DNA of 64,000 bases from DATLGB01 sp963726825 (GCA_963726825.1 CAVSDT010000001.1:930001-994000), one strand, 5' to 3'; counted from the first letter of the stretch, positions 23,588 to 33,411 are shown. Made by a program: numbers and translations. Notes: generated from the sequence alone by a model not told the origin.

Positions 23588-24745
23588 ATGCCCAAGCCCG
23601 CAGAGAACCTGATCCGCGAGGCGCTCAAGGCGGTCGTCGACCCCGAGCTGCACAAGGACATCGTCGAGCTGGACATGGTCCGCTCCATCGACATCCACGA
23701 CAACGGCGTCGTCGACGTCATGGTGTCGCTGACCACCGCCGGCTGCCCGATCCGCTCGCACTTCACCGACGGCGTCAAGCAGGTCGTCGCGGCCGTCGAG
23801 GGCGTCACCGGCGTCAACGTCGCCTTCGACGTGCTCGACGCCGGCCAGAAGGCCGCACTGCAGAAGAAGCTCGGCCGCCCGCAGGGCCTGCCGGAGGGCT
23901 CGCTGGCGCAGGTCTCCAACGTCATCTGCGTGGGCTCGGGCAAGGGCGGCGTGGGCAAGTCCTCCATCACCTCCAACCTCGCCGCGGCGCTCGCCGCCGA
24001 GGGCAAGGAGGTCGGGATCCTCGACGCGGACGTGTGGGGCTACTCGATCCCGCGCATGTTCGGCCTCGGCTCCGAGCGGCCCGCCGTCTCCGCCGAGCGC
24101 AAGATCGTCCCGCCCGTCCGCCACGGCATCAAGGTGATGTCGATCGGCTTCTTCCTCGACGAGGATGCCGCCGTCGTCTGGCGCGGCCCGATGCTGCACA
24201 AGGCGCTGACCCAGTTCCTCGAGGACGTCGAGTGGGGCCGCCTCGACTACCTGCTCGTCGATCTGCCCCCGGGCACGGGCGACGTCTCGATGACGATCGC
24301 GCAGCTCCTGCCGCAGGCGAAGTTCCTGATCGTCACGACGCCGCAGGACACGGCCCGCAAGGTCGCGCGCCGCTCCGCCGAGATGGCCGACAAGGTCGAT
24401 CTCGAGATCGCCGGCATCATCGAGAACATGAGTGGCTTCACCACGCCGGACGGGCAGCGCTTCCCGATCTTCGGCGCCGGTGGCGGCGAGGAGCTCGCCA
24501 CCGAGCTCGGCGTCCCGCTGCTGGGCAAGGTCCCGCTGACGATGCCGCTGCGCGCACAGGCCGACGCCGGTACGCCGCTCGTCGCCCACGACCCGGACGA
24601 CCCGGCCGCCCAGGCGATCCGCCAGGCCGCACGCGGCATCATCGCCATCACCCCGCAGGAGCTTCCGGTCCTCCAGGTCGACGAGCCGGCCGCGCCGCCG
24701 ATCGAAGTGATCAAGCCGGTCGGGATGTCCCTCCCGATGGCGTAG
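23588..24745 (+). CDS. mrp: Mrp/NBP35-family Fe-S cluster carrier ATPase
   Basis: A 385-residue P-loop ATPase. An N-terminal MIP18/DUF59 domain (residues 1-95, including TAGCPIRSHF with a conserved Cys53) is followed by a deviant Walker A GSGKGGVGKS (116-125), a DADVWGYSIP switch, LLVDLPPGTGDVSMT and IIENMSGFTTPDGQRFPIFG. The C-terminal CxxC that bridges a cluster in many Mrp proteins is absent from that last segment, which I believe is common among actinobacterial members. The protein is expected to bind and transfer 4Fe-4S clusters in the cytosol. It faces a ferredoxin gene across a shared terminator. Confidence 0.92.
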   Translation: MPKPAENLIREALKAVVDPELHKDIVELDMVRSIDIHDNGVVDVMVSLTTAGCPIRSHFTDGVKQVVAAVEGVTGVNVAFDVLDAGQKAALQKKLGRPQGLPEGSLAQVSNVICVGSGKGGVGKSSITSNLAAALAAEGKEVGILDADVWGYSIPRMFGLGSERPAVSAERKIVPPVRHGIKVMSIGFFLDEDAAVVWRGPMLHKALTQFLEDVEWGRLDYLLVDLPPGTGDVSMTIAQLLPQAKFLIVTTPQDTARKVARRSAEMADKVDLEIAGIIENMSGFTTPDGQRFPIFGAGGGEELATELGVPLLGKVPLTMPLRAQADAGTPLVAHDPDDPAAQAIRQAARGIIAITPQELPVLQVDEPAAPPIEVIKPVGMSLPMA

Positions 24746-24845
24746 GCGACACCCTCCCGGCGGCACGGGTATCGAGCTCCTCCGGCGGGGGACCGAGCCC
24801 TAATTCCGCCGGGAGGAGCTCGCTCCCCGCGCCGCCTGTCGCCTA
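24743..24845. terminator. symmetric bidirectional terminator between mrp and fdxA
   Basis: The whole gap is one large inverted repeat. The outer arms TAGGCGACA (24743-24751) and TGTCGCCTA (24837-24845) contain the two stop codons themselves. An inner arm of 16 bases starting CGAGCTCCTCCGG (24773-24788) pairs with 24806-24822 with a single bulged G, around a 17-base AT-richer loop (GACCGAGCCCTAATT). This is suited to terminate both convergent transcripts. Confidence 0.7.
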
Positions 24846-25109
24846 GGCGTTCTGCTTGAAGTAGTCCGCGTTCTTCTGCACGAAGGAGGTCCACTCGTCG
24901 GGGACCTGGTCCTCGGCGAAGCAGGCGTCGACGGGGCAGGCCTCGACGCAGGCATCGCAGTCGATGCACTCGTCGGGGTCGATGTAGAGCATCTCGACCT
25001 TGTCGTAGTCGGGCTCGTCAGGGGTGGGGTGGATGCAGTCCACCGGGCAGACCTCCACGCAGGAGTTGTCCTTTGTCCCGATGCACGGCTCGGCGATCAC
25101 GTAGGCCAT
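24843..25109 (-). CDS. fdxA: 7Fe/8Fe ferredoxin
   Basis: An 88-residue bacterial ferredoxin with Cys9, Cys17, Cys21, Cys25 in the first motif (CIGTKDNSCVEVCPVDC) and Cys48, Cys51, Cys54, Cys58 in the second (CIDCDACVEACP). The seven-residue gap between Cys9 and Cys17 is the 7Fe pattern, one 3Fe-4S and one 4Fe-4S cluster, with Cys25 free. Such ferredoxins serve as low-potential electron donors to P450s and oxidoreductases. Monocistronic; the ATG at 25109 follows the amidase gene end by 44 bases or more. Its stop lies in the arm of the shared terminator. Confidence 0.93.
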   Translation of the reverse strand: MAYVIAEPCIGTKDNSCVEVCPVDCIHPTPDEPDYDKVEMLYIDPDECIDCDACVEACPVDACFAEDQVPDEWTSFVQKNADYFKQNA

Positions 25110-25153
25110 GTGCGGAGGATGATCGCAGAGCGGGCCGCCGAACCGCCGTGCGG

Positions 25154-26572
25154 TCAGGCAGCAGGCGGGCGAGCGTCGGCCCAGGGGCGCGCCAACTCGA
25201 GCTGGCGCGCGGTCTGCAGCAGCAGTTCCTCGCCCAGCGGCGGGCCGACGAGCTGGACCGAGAGCGGCAGCCCGCCGTCGCCGAAGCCGGCCGGGAGGGC
25301 GATCGCCGGCTGGCCCGTGACGTTGAAGAGCCCGGCGAACGGGACGAAGGCGGCGGCGCGGTCGAAGCCCTCCATCGGCGGCTCCAGCGTGCCCCGGAGC
25401 GTCCCGATCTCCGGCGGGGGCGTGCACAAGGCGGGGGTCAGGAGCACGTCGAAGTCCGCCCACAGCGAGATGACCCGGCGCGCCACCGCTTGCAGCCCCG
25501 CCATCACGGCGAGGAACTGCGCCGAGCTCACCCCTGCGGCGTGGGCGGCCATGGCGGCCGACAACGGCTCGATGTCGTCCGGCCCCGCCTCGCGGCCCGC
25601 GAGCGCCTGCGCGTGGAGCACGCTGAGCGCGATGTTGGCGCCGAAGACGGTGGTGAACATGCCGAGCACCTCGCGGCCGGGCAGCGTGGCCTCCAGCGCG
25701 TCCACCTCGTGGCCGGCGTCGGCGAGCAGCTGCGCGGTGGCCTCGACGGCGCCGACGTGCCCCGGATCCACGGGGTGGCCCATCGGGTCCTCCGTGAGGA
25801 CGGCGACGCGCAGCTTGCCCGGGTCGCGCCGGACGCCGGCGACGAACGGCCGCTCGGGAGGCGGGGCCCAGGTCGCGTCGCCCGCCTCGTAGCCGCTCAG
25901 GGCGTCGAGGGTCGCCGCGGCGTCGATCACCGTGCGCGCGAGCATCCCGTCGCAGACGAGGAAGGAGTCCCCGGAGTCCGGGCCGCGCGAGACGCGGCCA
26001 CGGCTCGGCTTGAGGCCGACGAGCCCACAGCAGGCGGCCGGGATGCGGATGGATCCCCCGCCGTCGTTGCCGTGGGCGACGGGGAGCATGCCCGCGGCGA
26101 CGGCCGCCGCGGCGCCGCCGGAGGAGCCGCCGGGCGTGCGGCTGAGGTCCCACGGGTTGCGGGCCGGGGCGTGGGCCGCGGGCTCCGTGCTCGGCAGGAT
26201 CCCGAACTCGGGCGTCTTGGTGGAGCCGACGAGGACGAAGCCGCTCTCGCGCAGGCGGCGGACGAGGTGGGCGTCGTGGTCGGCGCGGTGGCCGGCGAGC
26301 AGGCGCGAGCCGTAGTCCATCACGAGGCCCGTGGCGGGCGTGTTGGCCTTGATCGCCGTCGGCACGCCCGCGAACAGGCGCCGGTCCTCCGGGTCGATCG
26401 CGCGCGCCGCCTCGAGCGCCCGCTCCGCGTCGACGTCGACGAACGCGCCGAGCGGGCCGTCGCGGGCCTCGATCCGCCGCAGGGCCGCCTCGACGGCCTC
26501 GACGGGCGTGGCGTCACCGGAGCGCAGTGCCGCGCCGAGCTCGACGGCGGAGAGGTCAGCGAGCTCCGGCAT
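25154..26572 (-). CDS. amidase-signature family hydrolase
   Basis: A 472-residue amidase of the Ser-cisSer-Lys family. The predicted triad is Lys75 (PTAIKAN), Ser150 in TPGGSSGGAAAAVAAG, and the nucleophile Ser174 in NDGGGSIRIPAA. The C-terminal half has FNVTGQPAIALPAGF and GLPLSVQLVGPP, the usual end of this family. It is not GatA in context, since no gatB or gatC lies nearby; fatty amide, nitrile-derived amide or peptide amide hydrolysis are all possible. The start is ATG 26572 or GTG 26578 (adds two residues). It is divergent from citrate synthase, with 38 bases between them. Confidence 0.92.
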   Translation of the reverse strand: MPELADLSAVELGAALRSGDATPVEAVEAALRRIEARDGPLGAFVDVDAERALEAARAIDPEDRRLFAGVPTAIKANTPATGLVMDYGSRLLAGHRADHDAHLVRRLRESGFVLVGSTKTPEFGILPSTEPAAHAPARNPWDLSRTPGGSSGGAAAAVAAGMLPVAHGNDGGGSIRIPAACCGLVGLKPSRGRVSRGPDSGDSFLVCDGMLARTVIDAAATLDALSGYEAGDATWAPPPERPFVAGVRRDPGKLRVAVLTEDPMGHPVDPGHVGAVEATAQLLADAGHEVDALEATLPGREVLGMFTTVFGANIALSVLHAQALAGREAGPDDIEPLSAAMAAHAAGVSSAQFLAVMAGLQAVARRVISLWADFDVLLTPALCTPPPEIGTLRGTLEPPMEGFDRAAAFVPFAGLFNVTGQPAIALPAGFGDGGLPLSVQLVGPPLGEELLLQTARQLELARPWADARPPAA

Positions 26573-26610
26573 GGACACGTCCGACCCTACCGATGCGCGA
26601 AGATGGCGAC

Positions 26611-27681
26611 ATGAGTGACGACGTCAAGTCGGGCCTCGAGGGCGTCGTCGCCTTCGCGTCCCACATCGCCGAGCCCGACCGCGACGGCGGCGCGCTGCGC
26701 TACCGCGGCTACGACATCGAGGACCTCGTCGGCCGGGTCCCCTACGAGCAGGTCTGGGGCCTGCTGGTCGACGGCGACTTCGAGCCGGGCCTGCCGCCCG
26801 CGGAGCCCTACGCGCTGCACCTGCGCTCCGGCGACGCCCGCGTCGACGTCCAGGCCGGTCTCGCCATGCTCGGCCCGGAATGGGGCTTCGAGCCCGTCAT
26901 CGACATCTCCGACGAGGAGGCCCGCGACCAGCTCGCGCGCGCCTCGGTGATGGGGCTCTCGCTGATCGCGCAGTCCGCGCGCGGGATCGGTCAGGCGCCG
27001 GTGCCCCAGCGCGTCGTCGACGAGGCGACGTCGATCCCCGAGCGCTTCCTCATCCGCTGGCGCGGCGAGGCCGATCCCGACCACGTCAAGGCGATCGACG
27101 CCTACTGGATCTCCGCTGCCGAACATGGCATGAACGCGTCCACCTTCACCGCGCGCGTCGTCACCTCGACCGGCGCGGACGTCGCCGCGGCCCTCTCGGC
27201 GGCGGTCGGCGCCCTCTCCGGACCGCTGCACGGCGGGGCGCCCAGCCGGGTGCTGAAGATGCTCGACGAGGTGGAGGCGGCCGGCGATGCCGAGGCGTGG
27301 GTCAAGGACGCGCTGGACCGGGGCGAGCGCCTGATGGGCTTCGGCCACCGCGTCTACCGGGCGGAGGACCCGCGGGCGCGGGTGCTGCGCCGGACCGCGA
27401 AGGAGATCGGCGCCCCGCGCGTCGAGGTCGCCGAGGCGCTCGAGAACGCCGCGCTGGCCGAGTTGAAGGCCCGCCGGCCCGACCGCGTGCTCGCCACGAA
27501 CGTCGAGTTCTGGTCGGCCGTCGTGCTCGACTACGCCCAGGTCCCCGCGAACCTCTTCACCCCGATGTTCGCCTCCGCCCGGGTGGCCGGCTGGTCGGCG
27601 CACATCCTCGAGCAGAAGCGCGAGGGCCGCCTGATCCGCCCGTCGGCGAAGTACGTCGGGCCCGCGCCGCGGAGCCTCTGA
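26611..27681 (+). CDS. citrate synthase, CitA-type
   Basis: A 356-residue citrate/2-methylcitrate synthase. Catalytic His residues lie in SGPLHGGAPSRV and MGFGHRVYR. The position of the usual catalytic Asp is Glu299 (ATNVEFWSAVVLD), a substitution I recall as typical of the short actinobacterial CitA group rather than a defect. It ends RLIRPSAKYVGP, another group marker. It condenses oxaloacetate with acetyl-CoA, or propionyl-CoA if it works in methylcitrate metabolism; no prpB or prpD adjoins it. A second canonical citrate synthase may exist elsewhere. Confidence 0.92.
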   Translation: MSDDVKSGLEGVVAFASHIAEPDRDGGALRYRGYDIEDLVGRVPYEQVWGLLVDGDFEPGLPPAEPYALHLRSGDARVDVQAGLAMLGPEWGFEPVIDISDEEARDQLARASVMGLSLIAQSARGIGQAPVPQRVVDEATSIPERFLIRWRGEADPDHVKAIDAYWISAAEHGMNASTFTARVVTSTGADVAAALSAAVGALSGPLHGGAPSRVLKMLDEVEAAGDAEAWVKDALDRGERLMGFGHRVYRAEDPRARVLRRTAKEIGAPRVEVAEALENAALAELKARRPDRVLATNVEFWSAVVLDYAQVPANLFTPMFASARVAGWSAHILEQKREGRLIRPSAKYVGPAPRSL

Positions 27682-27712
27682 TCCCCCGGGTCGGCGACCG
27701 AGCCCGCCGCCG

Positions 27713-28315
27713 ATGAGCTGGACCGCGCCTCCGGAGCGGGTGCCGGAACCGCCACCCCAGCCGCAGGCGGCGACGACCTGGCGCCCGCGCGGGCCGGCCG
27801 TCGCGCGGACGCTGGCGGCGGCGGTGCTCGGGCCCTGCGTGCTGGTGCTCGTCGCCCTCGTCGCGCAGCCACGGCTCGAGGAGGAGTCGCTGAGCGACGT
27901 CTCGTTCGCCGGCTACTGCATCGGCGGCGCCGGCGCCCTGGCCGTGCTGGCGGTGCTGCTGTGGGCCCTCGTGGCGCAGGCGCGGACCCGCCCGGCGCCG
28001 CCGGGGGCTCCGCAGCCGGGGAACGCCACGCTGATCGCCGCCGTGGTGCTGCTCGGCCTGTCGGTGCTCTACCTCCTCGTCGTGCCGCTGGCGATCGTCG
28101 CCTTCCTGGGGGCGGCCGTGCTGATCCTCCCGGCCGCCCTTGTCGCGGTGCCGGCCGCGATCGGGGCGCTGCTGGGACTCATCAACGCCCGCGGCGGCCA
28201 CTGCGGGCCGACACAGCTGACCGCCACCTGCGCCGCGGTCGCCGGCTGGGTGGTGGCGGTGATCGGGATGCCGGTCGCGGGCGGGCTGTTCGTGCTGTCG
28301 GTCGCCGGCTTCTAG
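27713..28315 (+). CDS. integral membrane protein of unknown function
   Basis: A 200-residue protein with a Pro-rich cytoplasmic N-terminus (RVPEPPPQPQAATTWRPRG) and about five hydrophobic segments (near 31-52, 65-88, 103-125, 127-148, 172-198). I recognise no catalytic motif; general DUF4190-like small membrane proteins look similar. It begins 31 bases after citrate synthase on the same strand and may be co-transcribed. Its stop is the TAG of CTAG 28312-28315, shared with the convergent gene. Confidence 0.7.
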   Translation: MSWTAPPERVPEPPPQPQAATTWRPRGPAVARTLAAAVLGPCVLVLVALVAQPRLEEESLSDVSFAGYCIGGAGALAVLAVLLWALVAQARTRPAPPGAPQPGNATLIAAVVLLGLSVLYLLVVPLAIVAFLGAAVLILPAALVAVPAAIGALLGLINARGGHCGPTQLTATCAAVAGWVVAVIGMPVAGGLFVLSVAGF

Positions 28316-29034
28316 GCGCCCGAGAGCATCCGCAGCGTCAGCTCGTCGCCGGACGGCACGAGCTCCCGCGCCGCGGGGTCGCGCCAGAGGCGCCGCAGGA
28401 CCGCGGCGAGGACGTCGAGGTCCGCGTCGGTCGCCCCCGCCGTGAGCCGCAGCACCTGCTTGATCTGCGGCCGGCGCCGGACCTCGAGCTGGCGCCGGCC
28501 GCGCCCGGGCTCCGCGACGCCGACGGCGTGGAGGTCGTCCCAGCCGGCCCAGTGGCGTCCCCCGTCCAGCGAGACGCCGTCCACGGTGAGCAGCACGCCG
28601 GCGCGCTCGGGCCGGGCGAGGTGCCTGGCCCGCACCGCGGCGAGCCCCAGGCACAACGGACCGGGGAAGCCGAGCACCAACCCGCCGATGACCGTCTCCT
28701 GCACCAACGCGACGAGCAGGACGGTCCAGGTCACCCCGATGCCCAGCAGGCCGCCGAGGCTGAGGGCGATCCGGCGGCGGGTCGGGACGAGCATCAGGCC
28801 CCGGACCTGCGCGCCGGCGACCGGGAAGGTCCCGGCGCGGACCGTCCCGACCGCCCCGCGCTGGGGCGGCGAGGACACCCCGGTGAGCAGCATGGCCAGA
28901 CCGAAGGGCAGGATGGCGAGGCCGATCAGGGCATCGGCGGCGTCGCGCCCCCCGACCACCACCGCGACGGCGAAGGCGCTGAACGCAAGCCCCGTCAGCC
29001 CGATCAGCAGGCGCCACCAGGGCGAGGTCATCAT
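28312..29034 (-). CDS. membrane protein with PH-like C-terminal domain
   Basis: A 240-residue protein with four hydrophobic helices (about 5-27, 31-50, 86-110, 114-135). A soluble C-terminal part reads GVLLTVDGVSLDGGRHWAGW, then DDLHAVGVAEPG and RRQLEVRRR, as in bacterial PH-like (YdbS/PH_6-type) membrane proteins. Function unknown. ATG 29034 (MMTSPWW) is chosen because the longer frame would run into the groEL terminator. Convergent with the previous gene; both stops share the CTAG at 28312-28315. Confidence 0.65.
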   Translation of the reverse strand: MMTSPWWRLLIGLTGLAFSAFAVAVVVGGRDAADALIGLAILPFGLAMLLTGVSSPPQRGAVGTVRAGTFPVAGAQVRGLMLVPTRRRIALSLGGLLGIGVTWTVLLVALVQETVIGGLVLGFPGPLCLGLAAVRARHLARPERAGVLLTVDGVSLDGGRHWAGWDDLHAVGVAEPGRGRRQLEVRRRPQIKQVLRLTAGATDADLDVLAAVLRRLWRDPAARELVPSGDELTLRMLSGA

Positions 29035-29060
29035 CCCTGCACCCCGTACCCGGAAACGAC

Positions 29061-29087
29061 GAAGGGCCCGCACGAGGCGGGCCCTTC
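29061..29087 (-). terminator. groEL transcription terminator
   Basis: A perfect 11-bp hairpin GAAGGGCCCGC/GCGGGCCCTTC (29061-29071, 29077-29087) with a 5-base loop lies 45 bases past the groEL stop. On the minus strand it is followed by GTCGTTT, a short T-containing tract. Confidence 0.8.
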
Positions 29088-29131
29088 GATCAACCGGCGT
29101 GCGCGCACGGGGCGCGCAGGCTGGGTGTGGC

Positions 29132-30766
<1,635 letters not shown>

Positions 30767-30784
30767 GTGTGGGTCTCCGATTCC

Positions 30785-31075
30785 TTAGGACTGGACCTTG
30801 GCGAGGACGTCGGACTCGCGCAGGACCAGCAGGTCCTCGCCGTCGACCTTGATCTCCGTCCCGCCGTACTTCGAGTAGAGGACCTCGTCACCGGCAGCGA
30901 CGTCGAGCGGCGTCCGGTTGCCGTTGTCGTCGATCTTGCCGTCGCCGACGGCCAGGACCTTGCCCTTCTGGGGCTTCTCCTTGGCGGTGTCGGGCAGGAC
31001 GAGGCCGCTGGCCGTCGTCTGCTCCTCTTCAACGGCCTGGACGATCAGTCGATCGCCGAGAGGCTTAAGGTTCAT
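30785..31075 (-). CDS. groS: co-chaperonin GroES (Hsp10)
   Basis: A 96-residue co-chaperonin: MNLKPLGDRLIVQAVEEEQ, the mobile loop region TTASGLVLPDTAKEKPQKG, then DEVLYSKYGGTEIKVDGEDL and LLVLRESDVLAKV. It caps the GroEL ring as a heptamer. The ATG at 31075 has GGAGG closely upstream. First gene of the groES-groEL operon; HrcA-type repression is indicated by the two CIRCE sequences upstream. Confidence 0.98.
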   Translation of the reverse strand: MNLKPLGDRLIVQAVEEEQTTASGLVLPDTAKEKPQKGKVLAVGDGKIDDNGNRTPLDVAAGDEVLYSKYGGTEIKVDGEDLLVLRESDVLAKVQS

Positions 31076-31120
31076 GGGACCTCCACTCGGGGGTTGTGCT
31101 TGCAGTCTTCCTCGGCTCGA

Positions 31121-31147
31121 TTGGCACTCTCGAGTGGAGAGTGCCAG
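31121..31147. promoter_or_regulatory. CIRCE element 1 (HrcA operator), in the groES leader
   Basis: TTGGCACTC-N9-GAGTGCCAG (31121-31129, 31139-31147) matches the CIRCE consensus TTAGCACTC-N9-GAGTGCTAA with 9-base spacing. It lies downstream of the predicted transcription start and 46 bases before the groES ATG. Confidence 0.93.
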
Positions 31148-31161
31148 AGCCGTTGGGCATC

Positions 31162-31189
31162 ACTCTAGGGCCTCGCCGGAGCCTGTCAA
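31162..31189 (-). promoter_or_regulatory. groES-groEL sigma-A promoter
   Basis: On the minus strand TTGACA (31184-31189) and TAGAGT (31162-31167) are separated by 16 bases, a near-consensus vegetative promoter placed between the two CIRCE elements. Confidence 0.85.
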
Positions 31190-31196
31190 GGTCGCG

Positions 31197-31223
31197 TTGG
31201 CACTCCGTGCACACGAGTGCCAA
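31197..31223. promoter_or_regulatory. CIRCE element 2 (HrcA operator)
   Basis: TTGGCACTC-N9-GAGTGCCAA (31197-31205, 31215-31223) is a fully symmetric CIRCE copy lying 8 bases upstream of the groES -35 box. It is also 58 bases from the divergent plus-strand gene at 31281, which it might co-regulate. Confidence 0.93.
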
Positions 31224-31280
31224 CGTCCATCCGCGTTCAGGCCGCCGCGCGGCGGTGCCGATAGGGACGTCGGAGGTTCC

Positions 31281-31754
31281 ATGAGCACGATCAGCCCCGC
31301 AGCCAACCGCGTTCTCGCCATCCTGGCCGCCGTGGTGGCGGGCTGGACGCTGCGCCTGCCGTTCTACGCCCCGCCCGGGACGGACCCGACGGCGACCGAC
31401 GGGCCGGTCGAGCAGCTCGCCTGGCACGTCGCGCGGGTGTTCCAGGACGTCGGGGGGACCCGGACCGGCGAGGCGGCGATGCCCGGGGGCGCGGGCCTGA
31501 TGCTCGTCCTGCTCGGGGTCACCGCGCTGCTGGCCGGGATCCTGCTCCTGACGGCGACGCCGCTGGTCGGCGACGGCCTGCGGCTGGCCGGCCTGCTGCC
31601 CCTGCTGGTGATCGTCGTCGCGGCGGTGCACCGGCCGGCGGGGCTGACGGTGCACTTCGGGCTGCTCGCCGCGGCGGCGGCGTGTCTGCTGCTGGCGAGC
31701 GCGGCCTGGCAGGCCGGCGCGGTGCGGGCCCAGCCCGCGACCGTGTTCCGCTGA
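31281..31754 (+). CDS. small integral membrane protein, unknown function
   Basis: A 157-residue protein with four hydrophobic helices (about 10-29, 70-92, 97-115, 122-145) and an extracytoplasmic loop between the first two (RLPFYAPPGTDPTATDG). GGAGG lies just upstream of the ATG at 31281. I recognise no family. Being divergent from groES across CIRCE element 2, it could be heat-responsive; this is only positional inference. Confidence 0.7.
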   Translation: MSTISPAANRVLAILAAVVAGWTLRLPFYAPPGTDPTATDGPVEQLAWHVARVFQDVGGTRTGEAAMPGGAGLMLVLLGVTALLAGILLLTATPLVGDGLRLAGLLPLLVIVVAAVHRPAGLTVHFGLLAAAAACLLLASAAWQAGAVRAQPATVFR

Positions 31755-31758
31755 GGCG

Positions 31759-32157
31759 CTAGTTCTGCGCGCCGCCGACGCCGCGCAGCTGGTCGCGGTA
31801 GGTCGGTGGATGTTCGACGATCTGAGAGAAGCGCACGACGGTGACGGTGTCCTCGGGTGAGACCTCGCGCCCGTAGATGGACTCCATGAACCCCTTGAGC
31901 TCCTCCACGCGGCGGAACTCGGGGTTGTCGTGCTCGATCTCGCGCGGCGACAGGTCCTTGAGGCGCTTGACCTCGACGTTGTCGATGACGGCCTGGAAGA
32001 CCTTCTCCCGCGGCGAGTACTGGTAGCCCACGGTGACCAGGACGACCTGGTTCTTGCGGTACTTGTGGGACTTGTCGCCGAGGCGGATGGTCGCGGTCTT
32101 GCGACCGCGCTTCATCTGATCGGCGAACAGCTGCGAGTAGAAGTTGAGCGCCTGCAC
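31759..32157 (-). CDS. ASCH-domain protein
   Basis: A 132-residue protein with the ASCH/PUA-like fold: NFYSQLFADQMKRGRKTATI, RLGDKSHKYRKNQVVLVTVG, and KVFQAVIDNVEVKRLKDLSP followed by EIEHDNPEFR. ASCH domains are small beta-barrels related to PUA domains and are thought to bind RNA or modified nucleotides; E. coli YqfB of this superfamily is an N4-acetylcytidine amidohydrolase. The likely start is GTG 32157, as no ATG is near. It lies 13 bases downstream of the Nudix gene and is probably in the Crp-Nudix-ASCH operon. Confidence 0.82.
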   Translation of the reverse strand: MQALNFYSQLFADQMKRGRKTATIRLGDKSHKYRKNQVVLVTVGYQYSPREKVFQAVIDNVEVKRLKDLSPREIEHDNPEFRRVEELKGFMESIYGREVSPEDTVTVVRFSQIVEHPPTYRDQLRGVGGAQN

Positions 32158-32170
32158 GGTGGGCGGGACC

Positions 32171-32707
32171 CTAGCGGGAACCGCCCCCGGCGCCCGTGAG
32201 CAGGCGCACGGCCTCCTCGACCATCTGACGCTCCCCGGGGTAGCCCAGCGAGGACCGCGCCTCCTCCAGCGGGATCCAGCGCGCGTCGGTGACCTCGTGG
32301 TCGTGGTCGTCGGTGGAGCCGGTGACGTAGTCGCACAGGAAGAAGCGCACCGACTTGCGCACCCGGCGGCCGCTGCGGCGGTACCAGTAGGTGACCTCGC
32401 CGAGGGACTCCCGGATGGTGGCCGTCACGCCGGCCTCCTCGCGGACCTCGCGCAACGCGGTGTCCTCGGGCTCCTCGCCGTGCTCGCCGCCGCCCTTGGG
32501 CAGCGCGAGCAGCTGCTTGCCGCGCGGGACGATGGCGACGATCTGGGCGGTGCCGTCCGCGACGTCCCCGCGCAGCACGAGGCCGCCGAAGGACTGCTCG
32601 TGCAGCGGCTCGCGGTCGTCGGGCCCGACGCGGCGCGACCCGCCGCCCCGGCCCTGGCCGCTCGCGGACGGCCCGCGTGAGCGCTTGCGCCGGCCGTTAG
32701 AAGACAT
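32171..32707 (-). CDS. Nudix hydrolase
   Basis: A 178-residue Nudix enzyme with a basic, Gly-rich N-terminal extension (about residues 1-30) and a complete Nudix box at 72-94 (G-x5-E-x7-REVREEAGV). The strands FGGLVLRGDV and QLLALPKGGGEHGE precede it and WIPLEEARSSLGYPGERQMV follows it, the layout of the Ap4A/diphosphoinositol-polyphosphate (MutT-like) group. It would hydrolyse a nucleoside-diphosphate-linked substrate. The ATG at 32707 lies inside the end of the crp-like gene (11-base overlap). Confidence 0.9.
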   Translation of the reverse strand: MSSNGRRKRSRGPSASGQGRGGGSRRVGPDDREPLHEQSFGGLVLRGDVADGTAQIVAIVPRGKQLLALPKGGGEHGEEPEDTALREVREEAGVTATIRESLGEVTYWYRRSGRRVRKSVRFFLCDYVTGSTDDHDHEVTDARWIPLEEARSSLGYPGERQMVEEAVRLLTGAGGGSR

Positions 32708-33392
32708 AGCGCGCCAGCGCGTCCGGGTCGTGGACCGTCAGCCGGCCCCGGCCCTGCGAGATCACGCCGGCACGCTCCAACGTGGCGAGGAAGCGACTCG
32801 CCGACTCGCGCGAGGAGCCCGCCAGCTGGGCGAGCTCCGCCTGCGTGGCGACGACGAGCTGCGGCCCGTCCCCGGCCCCCTCGGCGCGCGCACGTTCCAC
32901 GAGCTGTTGCAGCACGGTCGCCACGCGGCTCTGCACCGTCTGGAACGACTGACGCGCGAGACGCTCGTTGGCCTGACGCAGGCGCCGCCCGAGCGCGCCG
33001 AGGAGCTTGACCGCGATGTCGGGGTGGCGGCGCATCAGGTGGCGCATGTCGCCGCCGAGGATCGCGACCGTCTCGAGCTGGTCGACGGCCTCCACGGTCG
33101 CCGACCGGCGCTCGGTGTCGAACATCGCCAGCTCGCCGAACACGTCCCCCGGCCCGAACTGGGCGAGGGTCAGCTGACGGCCGTCGGAGTGCTCCCGCAG
33201 GGCGCGGGCGTGACCCGAGAACACGATGTAGCACGTGTCCGAGTCGTCCCCCTCGCGGAAGATGACGTGGTGGGGCGCGAAGGCGCGTGGGACGGCCACA
33301 CCGGCCACCCGATCGAGGTCGTCGGGCATGAGCTGCTCGAAGACCGGCACCCGCGCCAGGAGCGCGACGGTGTCTTGGGTGGTTGCGGCCAT
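32697..33392 (-). CDS. Crp/Fnr-family transcriptional regulator
   Basis: A 231-residue regulator. The cyclic-nucleotide-binding beta-roll covers residues about 15-130 (VIFREGDDSDTCYIVFSGHA, GPGDVFGELAMFDTERRSAT), keeping the FGE-x5-R-R/S-A-T phosphate-binding cassette expected of a cAMP-binding Crp. A long dimer helix leads to the winged helix with recognition segment TQAELAQLAGSSRESASRFL. This resembles actinobacterial Crp/GlxR. Upstream, TGTG-CATAC-CACA (33397-33409) is a small inverted repeat that could serve autoregulation. First gene of a Crp-Nudix-ASCH operon. Confidence 0.92.
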   Translation of the reverse strand: MAATTQDTVALLARVPVFEQLMPDDLDRVAGVAVPRAFAPHHVIFREGDDSDTCYIVFSGHARALREHSDGRQLTLAQFGPGDVFGELAMFDTERRSATVEAVDQLETVAILGGDMRHLMRRHPDIAVKLLGALGRRLRQANERLARQSFQTVQSRVATVLQQLVERARAEGAGDGPQLVVATQAELAQLAGSSRESASRFLATLERAGVISQGRGRLTVHDPDALARYVF

Positions 33393-33411
33393 GTGTTGTG
33401 CATACCACAGA

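Noticed and set aside
22663..24846. A 727-codon plus-strand frame across the ASCH-like and mrp genes
   Set aside because: It lies in the wrong register of both recognised genes and is made of Arg/Gly/Ala-rich low-complexity sequence.
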